Shown here: positions 21,057 through 32,739 of the stretch, one piece after another
How positions within the stretch are numbered: the stretch's first letter is position 1
Layout of the letters: each line of letters opens with the position of its first letter
Origin: Candidula unifasciata
Lineage: Eukaryota > Mollusca > Gastropoda > Stylommatophora > Geomitridae
DNA length: 64,000 bases
Assembly: GCA_905116865.2 (NCBI GenBank)
Contig: CAJHNH020002001.1
Coordinates: 1,076,119-1,140,118, forward strand
Reading direction: 5' to 3'
Program-made: the position numbers and the translations under genes
The notes under the pieces: generated by a model
Told to the model about the DNA's origin: nothing
The model's input: only the letters and a program-made list of their open reading frames with translations
Database searches by the model: none

Positions 21057-23434
21057 TGTGACGAAATGACCTCAGTGGTCTCAGAAGTTATATTGTGCTT
21101 AATAATTTCTTATGTTCAGAGAAGGACAAAGAATTAAAAGCAATAGACACTGAGCCTAAAATAGTTCTAAAACCACTACATGGGATTTGAGAATTGTTCA
21201 AACTGTGTTTCCCCTCTTAGCCAGACAAAGCAACCTTGCTTTAGGTAATATTACCTTGGCTAGGAATTCCTTTCTCATGTCTATGTCATAAATTTTATCT
21301 CCTGCCCAGTCTGTAGAGGCAAGTAAAGGGGGAGATAACTTCGTACCACACCTGATTAGCTCCCCTTAACCCGACTTTAGTGTCATAAAAAGTTACATAA
21401 CACAGACTGAGTGGGGCTGTTTGATCAAACTGAAGCAGGGGAATTAGTGGTCTGATAGACATTTCTAGACAGGCCGGCGTCCAGCGTCTGAAAGTTTCAC
21501 ACATGATAGTGAAATTCTCAAGAGAACAGATGTTTGGCAATTAGGAATGTTTAATCTTGGTCAAGGTTGTACTGTAGGCTGTTCACTGTGAGTGACAGGC
21601 CCTTGATAGCTAGGTTGATCTAATAGGTACCTCAGAGGAGGGGCTTAGGTCATCTCCTTTAGGGTTGGGTAGAACCGAGAAGAGGGTGGAGTTAACCTTG
21701 CAGACAGATAGGGGTATTAATAAGACAAGCCCTGGAATTTCTGTCAGAATCGCTGCCACGAGCAAACAAACAGGTCGACCTTAGAGGTAATTCTAATGGT
21801 TTGATTCTAGTTGGCGATAGCTGGAAGTTTCCAGGTAAGCCTGTACAATTATTTTCAATCTTGTATACATAGGTTAGGGAGTTAGCTAAAATCTATTCTA
21901 CCTTTTCCTAATTTGTCTACACATTCTGCTTGAAATAGTCCTTTGTGAGTATTCAGTATCTCAGTTAGGGAACTGCTAAACTATTTCTATTTCTGGTATG
22001 TTTGTGGCACATGTTTTTCAGTGTATGTTTTCATGTTTATAAAATAAGACTTGTATACTAAAATGTAATGAAATTATAATGTTTCAACCATCAACCAAAA
22101 CATGAGTTTGGACTGTGGGAAAAGAGGCCCACATATGCAGCCATGCTGTTACATTTTGTGTGCCCACCATGTGCTCACCTAATGTGTTCACCTAAACCGG
22201 GGATTTATAACCCCAGTGGAAGAATCATGAGTGTATATTATTCACTGTCACTGAAAGATAATATTCAGGACAGCATGCTCGTATAAAATGTTTGGCGTGT
22301 TCAGCACATAACCTGCGCCACATGTTTATGTCAAATCAATGTCAGCAAGTTGGAAGTCTGAGTGATGACGGACAACAGAAAGTCAACTATCATGACAGAA
22401 CCTTAGAGTGAAGGCAGGATATGTGAGACGTCGATTGTGAGACACAAAGACCTTCAGAATAGACTGGAGAGAATGTGGAAAATGAGGAGTGATGAGATAT
22501 AATGTATTATTGTATATTGTATTAATTGACACATGTATTCTTAGTGTAAGTCAAGATACTACACGTATGTGTTTGTTTCCATTATTACAGCTCCCATGTG
22601 GGTGAGGATCAGTCGTTTCTAAAAACAGAAATAGAGGGTCATCACGGTCACGAGACTACATTGTGTTAGAACTCGGCCAGCTGGAGAAACAGGTGGGAAC
22701 CAGGGAACCAGGTGGAAGGACCAGGAGAACTGGGCGGAAAGATTGGAACAGCTAAGAAGGGACTCAACACGAGGACTCTCAGAGGTTTCACTTTCTAAAG
22801 TTATGTAACATGTATTTATGTAACTAAACACCACCATTATCATTCAGTCGAATCTTAGGTGCTCAGTTATCTAGCTGAAGCATCTCATTACCACCATACC
22901 ATCACTATCTATTATAACAATAATGATGACTAATGTCATACTCTGATTGCTAGGTTAATAAATCAAATATATGGTCTTATCCTGCATCAGTTTTTGTAAT
23001 TCCAAATGTGTCTGTTCTAAAACGTTTAATTAAACAAATAAGATAGAATAGCATTTGGTGGGAGCTCATTAAATAATAAAATTTCTTTACCAAGAGAAGG
23101 TCGACGGATTGGGTCAACTGCCCTGTCTAGTGAATCATTCAAGATAATAATATATAGACATCTAAAACCCATTTCTTTCTCTTGTGGGTACCAAGTTCAG
23201 CTAAAGTTAAATATAAATAACGAGCCAATATGGCTGTTTTCTTGGATATCCCGGACTTTGTCTGAGAGCAACATAGCCCGGATAATAGTTCAGTTAATCT
23301 GGTGGAGGGGATGTGTTAAGAGGAAAATCCCTACTCAACATATAAATCATTTAAACCCAAATCCAGAGAACCCACGACCCGGGACGTCACACTGAAAGTG
23401 TTGTAATCTCAGGGGAGTGGGCCGTAACGTCACA
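21057..23434. mobile_element. LTR-like element, 2,378 bp, with 5-bp target duplication
   Basis: Ends are TGTGACG and CGTCACA, a perfect 7-bp inverted repeat in TG...CA form. ACAGA is present directly on both sides (21052-21056 and 23435-23439), and joining the flanks restores a LINE reading frame. No RT, integrase or protease reading was found inside, and no internal repeat of the ends, so a long solo LTR or a degraded non-autonomous element is most likely. Two internal stretches look like the start (TTTGGTGGGAGCTC near 23055) and purine-rich end (GGTGGAGGGGATG near 23298) of a retroelement's inner region; that is tentative. Confidence 0.75.
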
Positions 23435-23490
23435 ACAGAGTATGTGTGGGAATGTCCTGAGTGTAGTGATATCAATTCTTGATTCATTCA
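23435..23490 (+). mobile_element. RNase H-bearing LINE, 3' end, part 2
   Basis: It reads EYVWECPECSDINS-stop, then GATTCATTCATTGG as a short tail. This is the piece displaced by the LTR-like element. Confidence 0.85.
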
Positions 23491-23689
23491 TTGGTCAGAA
23501 GAATCATGGTATTATTATGGTTTTGAACCTGAACTATTGTGTTGCTAACTACTGTGTCATCATGCACCTAATTCAACTTGACTGACTCTTTGTTTGGCAG
23601 TTGTCTGTTTCTGTTATGTTTTCAAACCGGGGAGGCGAAGGGGGAGGGGGGCAAGAAAGTTTTAAAGGTAGCATCAAGCAATTTTGAAA

Positions 23690-23910
23690 CTGAGTGAACT
23701 TGTAAAAATCTGTTATCATCATCAGGTGCCTTGCCAACTGGCGTGGGGGATCATGCCTCTCCACAATCTACGATCTCCTGCAGCTTGTATCAGTTCGTGT
23801 GCCGACACACCTCCATGCCATGCAACAAGACTGTCAAGAATCTACTCTCATTGTCTTTCTCTGTCCCTCCTTCCACAGATCTTTCCAGTGGTCACAACAT
23901 GTTCCATTTT
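23690..23910 (-). mobile_element. 3' end of an endonuclease/RT LINE
   Basis: Reverse copy of the 3615-3815 element: GATGATAACAG after the GGCACCTGATGATG-type end, and the ATCGTAGATTGTGGAGAGGC block (reverse strand). Frame broken. Confidence 0.6.
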
Positions 23911-24010
23911 TCCTCTTCTCATAACATGGCCGAAAAATGCTGACTGTCTCCTTCTAATAATGTATGTGATAAGTTGTCTTTGGGCTTACGCCTCTGACAA
24001 AACCTCTTGG

Positions 24011-24340
24011 TTATTCTTTATTCTTTTCTCCCAAAATAGCACCATTGACTCTTATTACACATTTAATAATAATTTTTTTCTTTGATACTACCATTACTTC
24101 TGTCTTCCCATTATTCAAACTGAGGCCCATTTTTCTACTTTCTATCACTACAATGTCTATCATTTCCTGTAGTTCTTTCTGACTTGGTGCTATCAAAACT
24201 ATGTCACCAGCATAACCTAAATTGTTTATTTTGTGCCAATCAACCACAATTCCGGACACATCAATTAAAGATCTCATTATATATTCACTGTATAGAATTG
24301 TCTCTTTGATGTCATTTTACACTTTGATTTATGAAGAGGC
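24011..24340 (-). pseudogene. reverse-transcriptase palm fragment
   Basis: It reads INNLGYAGDIVLIAPSQKEL then GLSLNNGKTEVMVVSKKK. This is the catalytic YxDD region of the endonuclease/RT LINE family, with the box changed to YAGD, so catalysis would be lost. 88 residues are open. It could be the upstream part of the same copy whose 3' end lies at 23.7-23.9 kb on this strand. Confidence 0.85.
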
Positions 24341-24734
24341 TTTTCTCCACGTTCTTTCTAAAATTACTTGTGATTTTTCTTTTCGACCTTTTTCTTTTAA
24401 GCACTTTTTTTTTAAATTAGAGGGCAAGTGGGTCTTGCCATATATTCAAGGGGGAACCACTTGAAAAAGGTTGAAAAAGCAATGCTTTAAAGCAAAGTTA
24501 TGATCAGAGTATAACACATTCCAAGCCAATTACCCAGAGAGGTTGTACACCAAAGATTTTTTTTTCTAGCATGGTCTTTGGTATGAGATTAGGACATTTA
24601 TGGAATTACAGATGTGCAGTTAAAGTGAAGTTTAACCATTTGTTTGTTTTGTTTTTAAGTTCAAATACCAACATTACCCACATAGGAAAGTAAGCAGACA
24701 GTTATTTTTATGTATAAATTCAGTAGGGTTATGC

Positions 24735-25400
24735 AATAAATCTTTCTGTTTCAGAAAATTACTACCAAAATTCATTATCTTTATAAATGTTTCTCCCCCA
24801 GTCATTCACTACCTTATTTAATTAACTCTATACATCTTTATGCCCCAGTTATTTTCTACCAAAACTCATTAAATATTACTATAAATCTTTCTTATCAATA
24901 CACTTACCAACCAAATTCCTCAACTATTATTATAAATCTGTCTGTCCCAGACATTTACTTCATAATTTCATTAACTATTACTATAAATCTTTCTCATCAA
25001 GACATTTACTACCTAAATTAATTAGCCATTACTATAAATCCTATTGCCCAGATATTTACTACCTCAGTTCACAATCTATTACTATAAATCTCTCTGACCC
25101 AAACATTTACTACCTATTATTAATTTACTATCTATTACTATAAGTCTTTCTGTCCCACTATTCACTGCTTAAATTCACTATCTTTTACTTTAAATCTTTC
25201 AGCCACCAGACATTTACTACCTAAATTTACTAGCTAATACTATAAAAGTTTCAGTCTCAGACATCTCCTCCCAAATTCACTACTTAATACTATAAATCTT
25301 TCAGCCCCCAGACATCTCCTCCCAAATTCACTACTTAATACTATAAATCTTTCAGCCCCCAGACATCTCCTCCTAAATTCACTAGCTAATACTCTAACTC
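24735..25400. repeat. decayed ~60-bp tandem repeat, about 11 copies
   Basis: The theme ATTACTATAAATCTTTCTG, CCCAGACATTTACTACC, AAATTCACTA recurs all along with heavy drift. The last three units (25260-25385) are much more alike, indicating recent local duplication. Confidence 0.85.
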
Positions 25401-25409
25401 TGCCTCTTA

Positions 25410-26090
25410 CATTTAATACTTTCAACCACTTTATTTTTCTACCTCTTTCTAAGTCTACCAGGTAAAACATAATTCAGTCTGAACTAAAAGATTTACTATT
25501 GTAAAGTAACTGTTGCCTGAGACAGCATCTTTTTACCTCCCCTTCATAAATACCATCCTAACTCTATTGCTGCTTTAACAACTGCATGCCTTCAACCCAT
25601 TCAAGTGTTCGCAGCAGCACAGGGCACACAATCATTAATTAACACAGCATGTGCCATGTTAAACACTTGGTTTATTCCTGGCAGACGTTCATTAACTGCC
25701 CAGACATCAGGAGAAAAATTGTTCTGCATCCCGCACTATGTCCACAGTATTGACTAGAAATGAATGGGTCGATTTTTATCTTATTCAGAATCCATGTGTG
25801 GATCAATTGTTGCTTGTGAGGTTTCAATTCCACCGACTTGCAGCACGCAATTTTAGTTAAAAGGCACAGAAATGCAATGTAAGTTCAACAATATAGTCTG
25901 CAAACAGCAGACTAAGATGGAGATAGGAGCATTAAAAAGAAGCAAAACAAAGTTTTATCAAACCTCATCTCCCCCCCCCTCTTTCTGCCCCAACCCACCA
26001 CTCTCATGCCATGTGTACTAGCAAAATAAAACTGGGAAGGTTTCAATGGAATATTTAAATATGGCTTAGTTGTTGTAATGCCGTGGTGCT
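25410..26090. other. BK intron, nothing recognised
   Basis: No recognised features. Confidence 0.4.
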
Positions 26091-26099
26091 AGCTTTGAT

Positions 26100-26275
26100 C
26101 CCAACTGTTGGCGATAGGTATCAGATCACGTTGCATTGATTTCAACAGTGTATCTAAAGCCGACTGTTCAGAGGCAATGGCAAACTACTGAACATAAAAT
26201 TGCCTAGTAAAATCATAAACAGTAAAAAAATGGTGGGGTTTGTTCTGCAACATCCTGTAAAGGACATAATTACAT
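26100..26275 (+). repeat. dispersed repeat ending in the 28-bp motif
   Basis: It contains GAGGCAATGGCAAACTACTG and ends TGCAACATCCTGTAAAGGA. The same end is at 41820-41890 and is tandemly amplified at 14310. Probably a SINE. Confidence 0.55.
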
Positions 26276-26324
26276 TTAACTATATCAATAAAACTGTATA
26301 GACCAAGAACAAGATGGAAGGAAA

Positions 26325-26460
26325 ACATAAGAGAAACACTACAACAGCACGATGTGCCTATGGTCGAGGCGGCCAGAAGAGCTAGAAACAGAACCTTATA
26401 TCTCCCTCGACACCCACAGCGGTAAAAGAGGAAGTGAAGGAGAAGAAGAAGAAGTAAAAC
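26325..26460 (+). mobile_element. possible retroelement 3' end with (GAA)n tail
   Basis: One frame reads VPMVEAARRARNRTLYLPRH followed by a stop and (GAAGAA)n. A related reading (RTRALYLPSYPKC) is at 3920. The class is not certain. Confidence 0.4.
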
Positions 26461-26462
26461 TG

Positions 26463-26690
26463 TATCCGTGGTAGCATAATGGCTAGATGCTTGCTTACCA
26501 GCCTGTAAATCAAGAGTTAGAATCCGCACTGAGTCAAATTTTTTTTTAATGACCTTGATTCCTAGGTTTACCTAGTCTAAAATTGATACCAGATGAAGTC
26601 CTTGGAAGTAAAAGTGGTCTGCATGAAGCTTACTACATCATCCATTTTAGGTCGATTGGTCTATAAAAAATACTACAAGTGTGTGCTTTG
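26463..26690 (+). repeat. SINE B copy, tRNA-derived
   Basis: The head TAGCATAATGGCTAGATGCT (box A-like) with AGTTAGAATCC (box B-like), then the body up to GTCGATTGGTCTATAAAA. Confidence 0.7.
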
Positions 26691-26769
26691 GGGCATTGTT
26701 TTGGGGGTCAATAAGAAAAGACTTACTGCACCTCTTCCCCAACAAATATGCCATAAAAGGTGGCTTTTT

Positions 26770-26965
26770 AGAGGTGCTTCCTTTTAAGCTGGAGAGAATC
26801 TCAATGAGATGAAAGGAAGCAACGGTTTATATACAAACAAATCAGATCTATAAACTAAATATGCAGACAAAACTCAAGTTCTTGAAAAAGACCAAAGTCC
26901 AGGAGTGGATAAACAACCAGAACTTTCTGCTGAGGTTTACAGCCAGTAAATGCTAAGAAGAAGCT
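26770..26965 (+). repeat. SINE A copy
   Basis: It has GACCAAAGTCCAGGAGTGG, CAACCAGAACTTTCTGC, GTTTACAGCCAGTAAATG and a GAAGAAG tail. Confidence 0.7.
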
Positions 26966-27429
26966 CTATAAAAATAGGAGTTTAACATTATATGCCTGAT
27001 ATGCCACTGGCATACAAAGGGTCCTATATGTTTTATTTTATATCAGTATAACTGGTGGTTTGTTACTTGCACACCATAAATAAAGCAACAAATAGTAGCC
27101 AAAAAAAATGTGCCATTCTTGTAAGAGGTGACTAAAAAGGGTTGAAGCAGCTAAAAGTACTAAAAAGTACTAAAAATCACAGTCCCTTGTGGAAAGATTG
27201 ACAGACTGCTGTCTCAGCATATCTAGCATACACACGCATTAAAAGCATACAGCAGCCATCTGAAGTGCCAACAATAACAGTCCAACATTAGAAATTCAGT
27301 TCATCGTGGATGGTAGCAGAAGTCACCAACAGATCAGCAATTGCACACGCGATCGATTTTAATCACACAATGGCACCACCAATATTGCGACAACAGGCAT
27401 CGCACCATTTTCTGAATCTACAATTCACA

Positions 27430-27665
27430 CCACCACGCTGGTCAGAGTTGAAAAAAAATTCAAAATGAAATACACAGCTCACAGTGTCACGCCATGCACT
27501 CAACGCAGAAGCTGGGCGATGAAACTACTTAATCCTTTCAGTGTATAAATGGAGCAAAAATGCAACAGCCACCGTCTGGCAGAAGCAAAACATTTGCCAC
27601 GGCTCAAAACAGTGGCCGTGCCTAGCGTCCATTTTGACTGGATAATTAAGGATAGAATGACTAGC
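27430..27665 (-). repeat. TTAA-edged dispersed repeat, copy 2
   Basis: Reverse-complement match to 17036-17280, including GGCGTGACACTGTGAGCTG, GCTTCTGCGTTGAG and GTCAAAATGGACGCTAGG, with TTAA near the outer edge at 27648. Confidence 0.55.
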
Positions 27666-27699
27666 TAGTTGAGATCTTATGCTCCTCTGTAGGTATGTC

Positions 27700-27935
27700 T
27701 TCTTCTGCGTTCACTCCCAAAAGCATGCTGTGGTTTACAGCTAGGCTGCAATACCTTAGCCTTTTGATCCAACCTAATAAATTTCAACAAAAACCTACAA
27801 TATCAAAGCAGTTTGACCCAACACATCCAATTTCAACATGCCACACTTGTTAGAAAGCAGTGGGTCTATTTTGTTTCCCCTCCCACCAAAAGTGGCACCC
27901 CAGAACCCACACAAGGACCATGACTGATAGAAGAA
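27700..27935 (-). repeat. SINE fragments (SINE A end and a second SINE type)
   Basis: It contains GTGGGTCTATTTTGTTTCCC and ACCCACACAAGG, shared with SINE A. The 27720-27760 part (TTTACAGCTAGGCTGCAATA) is shared with 54110-54230. Confidence 0.55.
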
Positions 27936-28394
27936 AAGAAGAAGCCACAAAATGTGGTGCACCTTTAAAATATTTGAAAACATATATTTATAAGTCTTCT
28001 AACACATTGGTTTTCAGGTAATATCCTTTCACAATCGATCTCTGCTAGTTTCTCTGTTTCATGTTCTGACATTTGCTATATATCTTAGAAATCACATTAT
28101 ATACTTATTTTTAAAATTATTATCATTAGTGTAAGTGATTGCACAATTATCACTAGCGATGCCAGCAAAAGTGTTGGTTATGCTGCTGTGCTGGTTTGAT
28201 TTGTTATTGACAAGACTATAGTGATTGCAAAACCCAGAGCTTTTCAAACTGTGTGTCAGGACACATTAGTGTGCCAGCTACAGTGTGAAGATGTGTCACG
28301 TGAACTTAAAGTGGTAAAGAGAATAATCAGCATGCAACGACATAGTTTTTGGTGTTATTCAGTTGGTTTTTATTATTATTACTCATAAATTCTA

Positions 28395-28640
28395 ACAAGG
28401 ATATTAGCGTTAGCGTAGTCGATAGGAGGCTTGCTTTCAAATCCAGCTGCGACTCGCTGCAGCCACGGTCGGTGTTCGAAACCGGGTGGTTCCCGGGGTT
28501 CACCCAGCCTCTAGGAAATGGGTACCATAGTGACACTCTGGGCTAGATGGAGGAACATCACTGTAGCTATAGAGTTATGTGTGGACGGCCACACAGGCAG
28601 ACAGTTTCTTATCAGCTGTTCGTACTGGTGGCAGAGCACT
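28395..28640 (+). repeat. SINE D, tRNA-derived
   Basis: Box A-like TAGCGTAGTCGATAGGAGG and box B-like GGTGTTCGAAACC are 55-60 bp apart, followed by CACCCAGCCTCTAGGAAATG. This is the best tRNA-like promoter in the window, but no acceptor stem forms. A single copy was seen. Confidence 0.65.
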
Positions 28641-28724
28641 TATGGTTTATAACGTGTGCAATGGCGCTGGTTCACATCTCCTGACTTTACATTTACCTTA
28701 AGGATATTAATCTTAGAAATTACA

Positions 28725-28800
28725 CATCACTGAACATCACTGCACTTGGAACATTCTCACATGTGCTCCCTCTCTTTCCTCAGTAAAAATTAAGTCTTGG
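28725..28800 (-). mobile_element. RNase H-bearing LINE, short 3' end fragment
   Basis: ACATCACTGCACTTGGAACA matches the family end. Very short. Confidence 0.5.
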
Positions 28801-28867
28801 AGATATAATATAAATTAAAGTTTTTAAATGACTGGATGTATCATGAAATATTTCATTATTAAAATAT

Positions 28868-29165
28868 ATGAAGATGGTAATAAGACCATATCTGGAATAT
28901 ACTGGCAGACAAAGAATGAAATGGTTCAGCCAAGCAAGATTGCAGCCATACCAAACTGCATATGAGATTTTTTACAGCAGAACATCCGGGAGGAAGGCAA
29001 GAGGAAGACAAAGAAAGATACGGATAAATGTTGAAGCCGAAAACCTGCAAAAATTATGAACATATCCGTCCCCCAAGCTACCCGAGAAGCACAAGACAAA
29101 TACAGAAAACCTTGTCAATGGGCTGCAAACTGATATCAGTAAGGTGACAAAAAGAGAAGATGTAG
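28868..29165 (+). pseudogene. C-terminus of an endonuclease/RT LINE
   Basis: It reads RMKWFSQARLQPYQTAYEIF then GRKARGRQRKIRINVEAENL, and after a frame change SVPQATREAQDKYRKPCQW. This is the basic C-terminal tail of a LINE RT, clearly different from the copy at 4774. Confidence 0.75.
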
Positions 29166-29294
29166 ATGGTATTTACCCCACACACAAAAATTCAGATATT
29201 ATTAGGGATTATTTAATTTAATTTTTTATTTTTATCTACCTTGTAATAATCTCATTTGATGTCACTTAGCTCTTTATAGCCAAGTCAATGAAAT

Positions 29295-29845
29295 GTTGAA
29301 TTAAGAATCAACATCATAGCACTCGGGACACCCCCATAAGTGCTCCATCCCCATCTTCAGTAGCATACAAAGAGTTCTGATGACGATGGCACCAGTATAT
29401 GTCTGATTGTATATCCATCTCGTCTTTCCTTGAGAATTCAGTGTCAGCCAAATCCCCAGGTAACTCCTCGCAGCACCATTATCCTCAGACCATAAAGATC
29501 TATTTGCTCTTTGATCTATTCACTCGCTTCCAGAGGGCTCTCACAAAATCTAGCTTGTCATATATCACTTCACCACCAAGTGGCGCAGAACCAGCCATTC
29601 TATCTGCCTGCTTATTTCCCAACACACCGGCATGACCAGAAGAGAATATCCAAAGGATACTAACTACACGCGACCTCTGAAGTGATGCTTGCCACTCTGC
29701 AGAGAGTCTACCTGTTTCCACCTTTCTCAACATGCTCTGTGAGTCAGTGACAATCATGACATGTGTTCACAGCTGATTCTCAAGCCAGCGGAATGCATCA
29801 GTGACTGCCTTCACCTCCATTTTCAAACTAGAAGTTATAGCCAAG
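29295..29845 (-). pseudogene. RNase H-bearing LINE, C-terminal region
   Basis: It has MIVTDSQSMLRKVETGRLSA, then IFSSGHAGVLGNKQADRMAG and VIYDKLDFVRALWKRVN. These are the third and fourth acidic sites of RNase H and the spacer. The 3' end at 29300-29500 is frameshifted. Confidence 0.85.
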
Positions 29846-29919
29846 TCAACAAAATCTCATTTATATTACTTAAAATTTTGTTTTTATAAAGAATTAATAA
29901 TATATGAATTATTGTGCTA

Positions 29920-30165
29920 CCAGTGCCAAACACGAATCTTCACTACAAACAATGAGGGCAAGATCGTAACGATAGAGATGAGATGTCCTAGGAGAGCTGC
30001 TGGTGTGAAAGAAGAGATAAAATCAAGAATGAAGTAATTGGAAGAAGACTAAGACTAAACCCAGTAACACAATTCATTTAAGAACAACAAAGGAGATGGT
30101 TTGGCCACCTGAAGAGAATGCGCTGTTACCAACTGCCACAGAGAGGCATTTTCTGCCACCTATTT
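29920..30165 (+). pseudogene. endonuclease/RT LINE thumb fragment
   Basis: In shifting frames it reads like QRRWFGHLKRM after KLEEDxDxTQ, the region just before the C-terminal tail. Decayed. Confidence 0.5.
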
Positions 30166-30189
30166 TAGATTAGGTAAATTTGTAAGCAC

Positions 30190-30395
30190 AAGGCACTAAC
30201 CATTGTACGTGCTCTCCCACAAGCCAGTCTGTCCGCCTGTTCATTTCCCAACACACCGGCGTCACCCGGTGAAAAAATCCAGACAATACTCCTCACTTGT
30301 GTCCGCAATGAAGCATGCCACTCTGCACGAAGCTAACCTGTTTTGATCTTCCTCAGCATGCTTTCTGAATCAGTTACAATTACAATGCAAATCTA
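30190..30395 (-). mobile_element. RNase H-bearing LINE fragment
   Basis: It matches the FSPGDAGVLGNEQADRL and ESMLRKI regions of the 33.3-34.4-kb copy. Both ends are truncated. Confidence 0.75.
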
Positions 30396-30399
30396 ATAG

Positions 30400-31130
30400 C
30401 ATTGTCCCAAAACTACAAAAATAAATTTGTAAAAAAAAAATGTTTAAACATTAATTGTCCACCACAGAAATCGAATTCTGGTGCTCTAGAATTAGGACAT
30501 CTGTTGTATGATGTAGTTGTTTTTCAATCCCAAAACTGCTGAGTTTACCAGGGCTGTTTTTTATAAGAAACCAGGTAAATATTTCTTTCTATATATGGCT
30601 TAAGAGTGATAGAAGATTGTAAAAATATTTAAAAGTAAATACCCTGCTGAATACAAAGTCAAAAAGAACTGTAGGTCAAATAGAATTGCTCTGACACTAT
30701 GAAATTTCAAATGTAGAGAAAAAATTAACAACAGGCATTGATTTTCTGAATCTGACTACTGGTAAATGGTATCCATTTTCTGAAATGCCTAAAGGCTATG
30801 GCAGATCCAGTTTATAATCGTATATTGTTGAGAATACATGTAAATCATTTCATTCAAGGAAATGACACATTGTACTTTAACGGGTGAGGGGCAAAAAAAA
30901 CTATGGGTAATTAAATAATATGTGGTGTGTAAGCAGCTGTGGATAATTAAATAAATAACGTTCTAGCAAGTGAGTGATAGAATAAAGTTTACACAAGTAC
31001 TTCAAAGTGTTTTGTGAATGCATAACTTTGAAGAAACAAACAAACATACATACAACAAATAATTACATGGTAAACATTTTTTTCAAAACGTTTTTAAAGA
31101 TAGAGTATGCCAACAAAATACATCAATTGT
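30400..31130. other. BK intron, AT-rich, nothing recognised
   Basis: No recognised features. Confidence 0.4.
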
Positions 31131-31140
31131 GCATGCTTAC

Positions 31141-31252
31141 CTAACCAGTTTCTGTCCAAGTAAATAGCTACAAATGATGGAGGGATGGTAAAATAATCCA
31201 CAAAAGAGAAGAGTTCCACCCAAAACCATAGTTTGTCATTTGCTGCAACAAA
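31141..31252 (-). CDS. slo: BK channel coding exon 4: S2-S3 linker and S3
   Basis: It has 112 bp and opens [20 protein letters not shown], almost the same as BK [20 protein letters not shown]. It then runs [16 protein letters not shown] into the S3-S4 turn. The glutamate after WFWV and the aspartate in FVDY align with BK E180 and D186, acidic partners of the S4 arginines. The exon ends one base into a glycine codon at a GTAAGC donor. The intron that follows in the transcript (15.6 kb) is the longest seen. Confidence 0.93.
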
Positions 31253-31259
31253 CTGAAAA

Positions 31260-31680
31260 TGTCAACAGTAAATATTAATCTCATTAAAACTGATCTTCCT
31301 CAAAATTAGCAATAGAATAAGAGTAGAATGAGCAGGCAAGTAATTAAATCTAAAAAGTTGGGCACTTTTAAAACTGTAACAAGCATTTTCAAGTTACACG
31401 ACAAATAATGTTAAATGTGTAATATTTTATTTGGAAGCTACAAGATTATTTGTAAAAAAAACCTGCAAAGTAATTTGTGATCGATTACCCTTACACGCAT
31501 GCAAAAAAAAAAATGGCAAAAATCCAAATACTAAGCTAATTATGGACAGAAAAATACTCTAAACAAAGATATAACACTGCCAAGACAGCATGGCAATGCT
31601 TGGAAAAGAACATTTGCTTTCTCAAACATTATACTTAGTGGCAAAAACATGGAAACAGGATCAAATATTAGAATCAAACT
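31260..31680. other. BK intron, AT-rich, nothing recognised
   Basis: No recognised features. Confidence 0.4.
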
Positions 31681-31689
31681 AGCCACACA

Positions 31690-32030
31690 CAAAAACATAT
31701 AGATATAGGTATTCATGGATGGCTCAGCAAAGAACGCTCAAGGGATGGTGGAGGAATCATTACTGAATGGACCATTGGTGACACAAAAGAATTCCTACTT
31801 CTTATAGAAAAACACTTCAACTTCAAAGCAAAGTCAATGACACAAGAGAAAGCAGTATCCATATTGCTCAGTGGTGGCAGTTCATATGTGGTTGTAATGA
31901 CTGATATTCACCAAAAGCAACTAAGGTACAGCTTAGATCTCTGTTGAATAAAATGGGTCAGCTGGATCCAGGCCACTATAATATTACAGGAAATAAGAGC
32001 AGCAGACTGTTTTAATATGATACACTTGGG
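31690..32030 (+). pseudogene. LINE RNase H domain fragment (second LINE lineage)
   Basis: A frame begins with a Y-x-D-G-S-A-K-N RNase H start and, after shifts, has VVVMTDI and a GHYNITGNKRAD-like end. All four acidic regions are traceable but it is full of stops and indels. It probably belongs with the lineage at 32.25-32.72 kb, which lies in the opposite orientation. Confidence 0.6.
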
Positions 32031-32254
32031 AAATTTAAGAATGTCATTACCACTCCGAGGTCCTCAGATGTTAACCCTCTGTACTGAAAGAGTTAAAGCA
32101 AGATAGACATTAATTATATGAATATTATATTAACTGTGAACCAAAAGACAAATTATTAGGGGAAATCAATAAGTAAGTCACAAATGTATGTTTAAAAAAA
32201 AAAACTCAATGTGATAACAACCATTTTTTTCTTCTTCTTCTGCGTTCGACATCA

Positions 32255-32730
32255 GTCATGCTACACATTGAGTCCCGTCTGGGTCAAAAATAGGATTGTG
32301 CATTTAAGGTCGCCACCGGTCACCCATAGCTTCTCTTGCAATGTGGATCCCCTAGGCCAGATCCACAGTCTTTGCTGGGAGAGATAAGGACAGTACTGCA
32401 GTATGTGCTCAGGGGTCTGTCTTTCTGCTCCACAATCACAGGCAGCAGATTCTTTTATGCCTATCCTGTACAGGTGTGCTCGAAGACCACAGTGTCCAGT
32501 CCGAAGTCTAAAAATTGATGTTTGTTCTTTCCTTTTGAGTTTGTATATGCTGTCACTCTCTGGTCTGTAATCTCTATTCTGCTTTCTCCACTCCCGTTTG
32601 AAAGACTGCTTTAGTGCTGTTTTGGTTTCCTTGTAGCTGTGTGGTGGATGAGGTTGTGGAAGATTACTCCCAGCTTTTGCAAACTCATCTGCTCTCTCAT
32701 TTCCTTGAATACCACATAGCATAGCAGGAT
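32255..32730 (-). pseudogene. LINE ORF2 C-terminus, second RNase H lineage
   Basis: It reads GIQGNERADEFAKAGSNLPQ, IFRLRTGHCGLRAHLYRIGI and CDCGAERQTPEHILQYCPYL, ending TGLNV. This is the end of RNase H plus a C-terminal zinc-like segment (CxCG...H...C), typical of a widespread invertebrate LINE. The open frame of 169 residues runs into mariner sequence at its start. Upstream parts are missing. Confidence 0.88.
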
Positions 32731-32739
32731 TTAAAAAAA

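Noticed and set aside
28395..28500. tRNA gene
   Set aside because: Box A and B-like motifs are present but no acceptor or anticodon stem pairs properly, and SINE body sequence follows. The same applies to 7850-7915, 18245-18310, 26465-26540 and 39700-39772.
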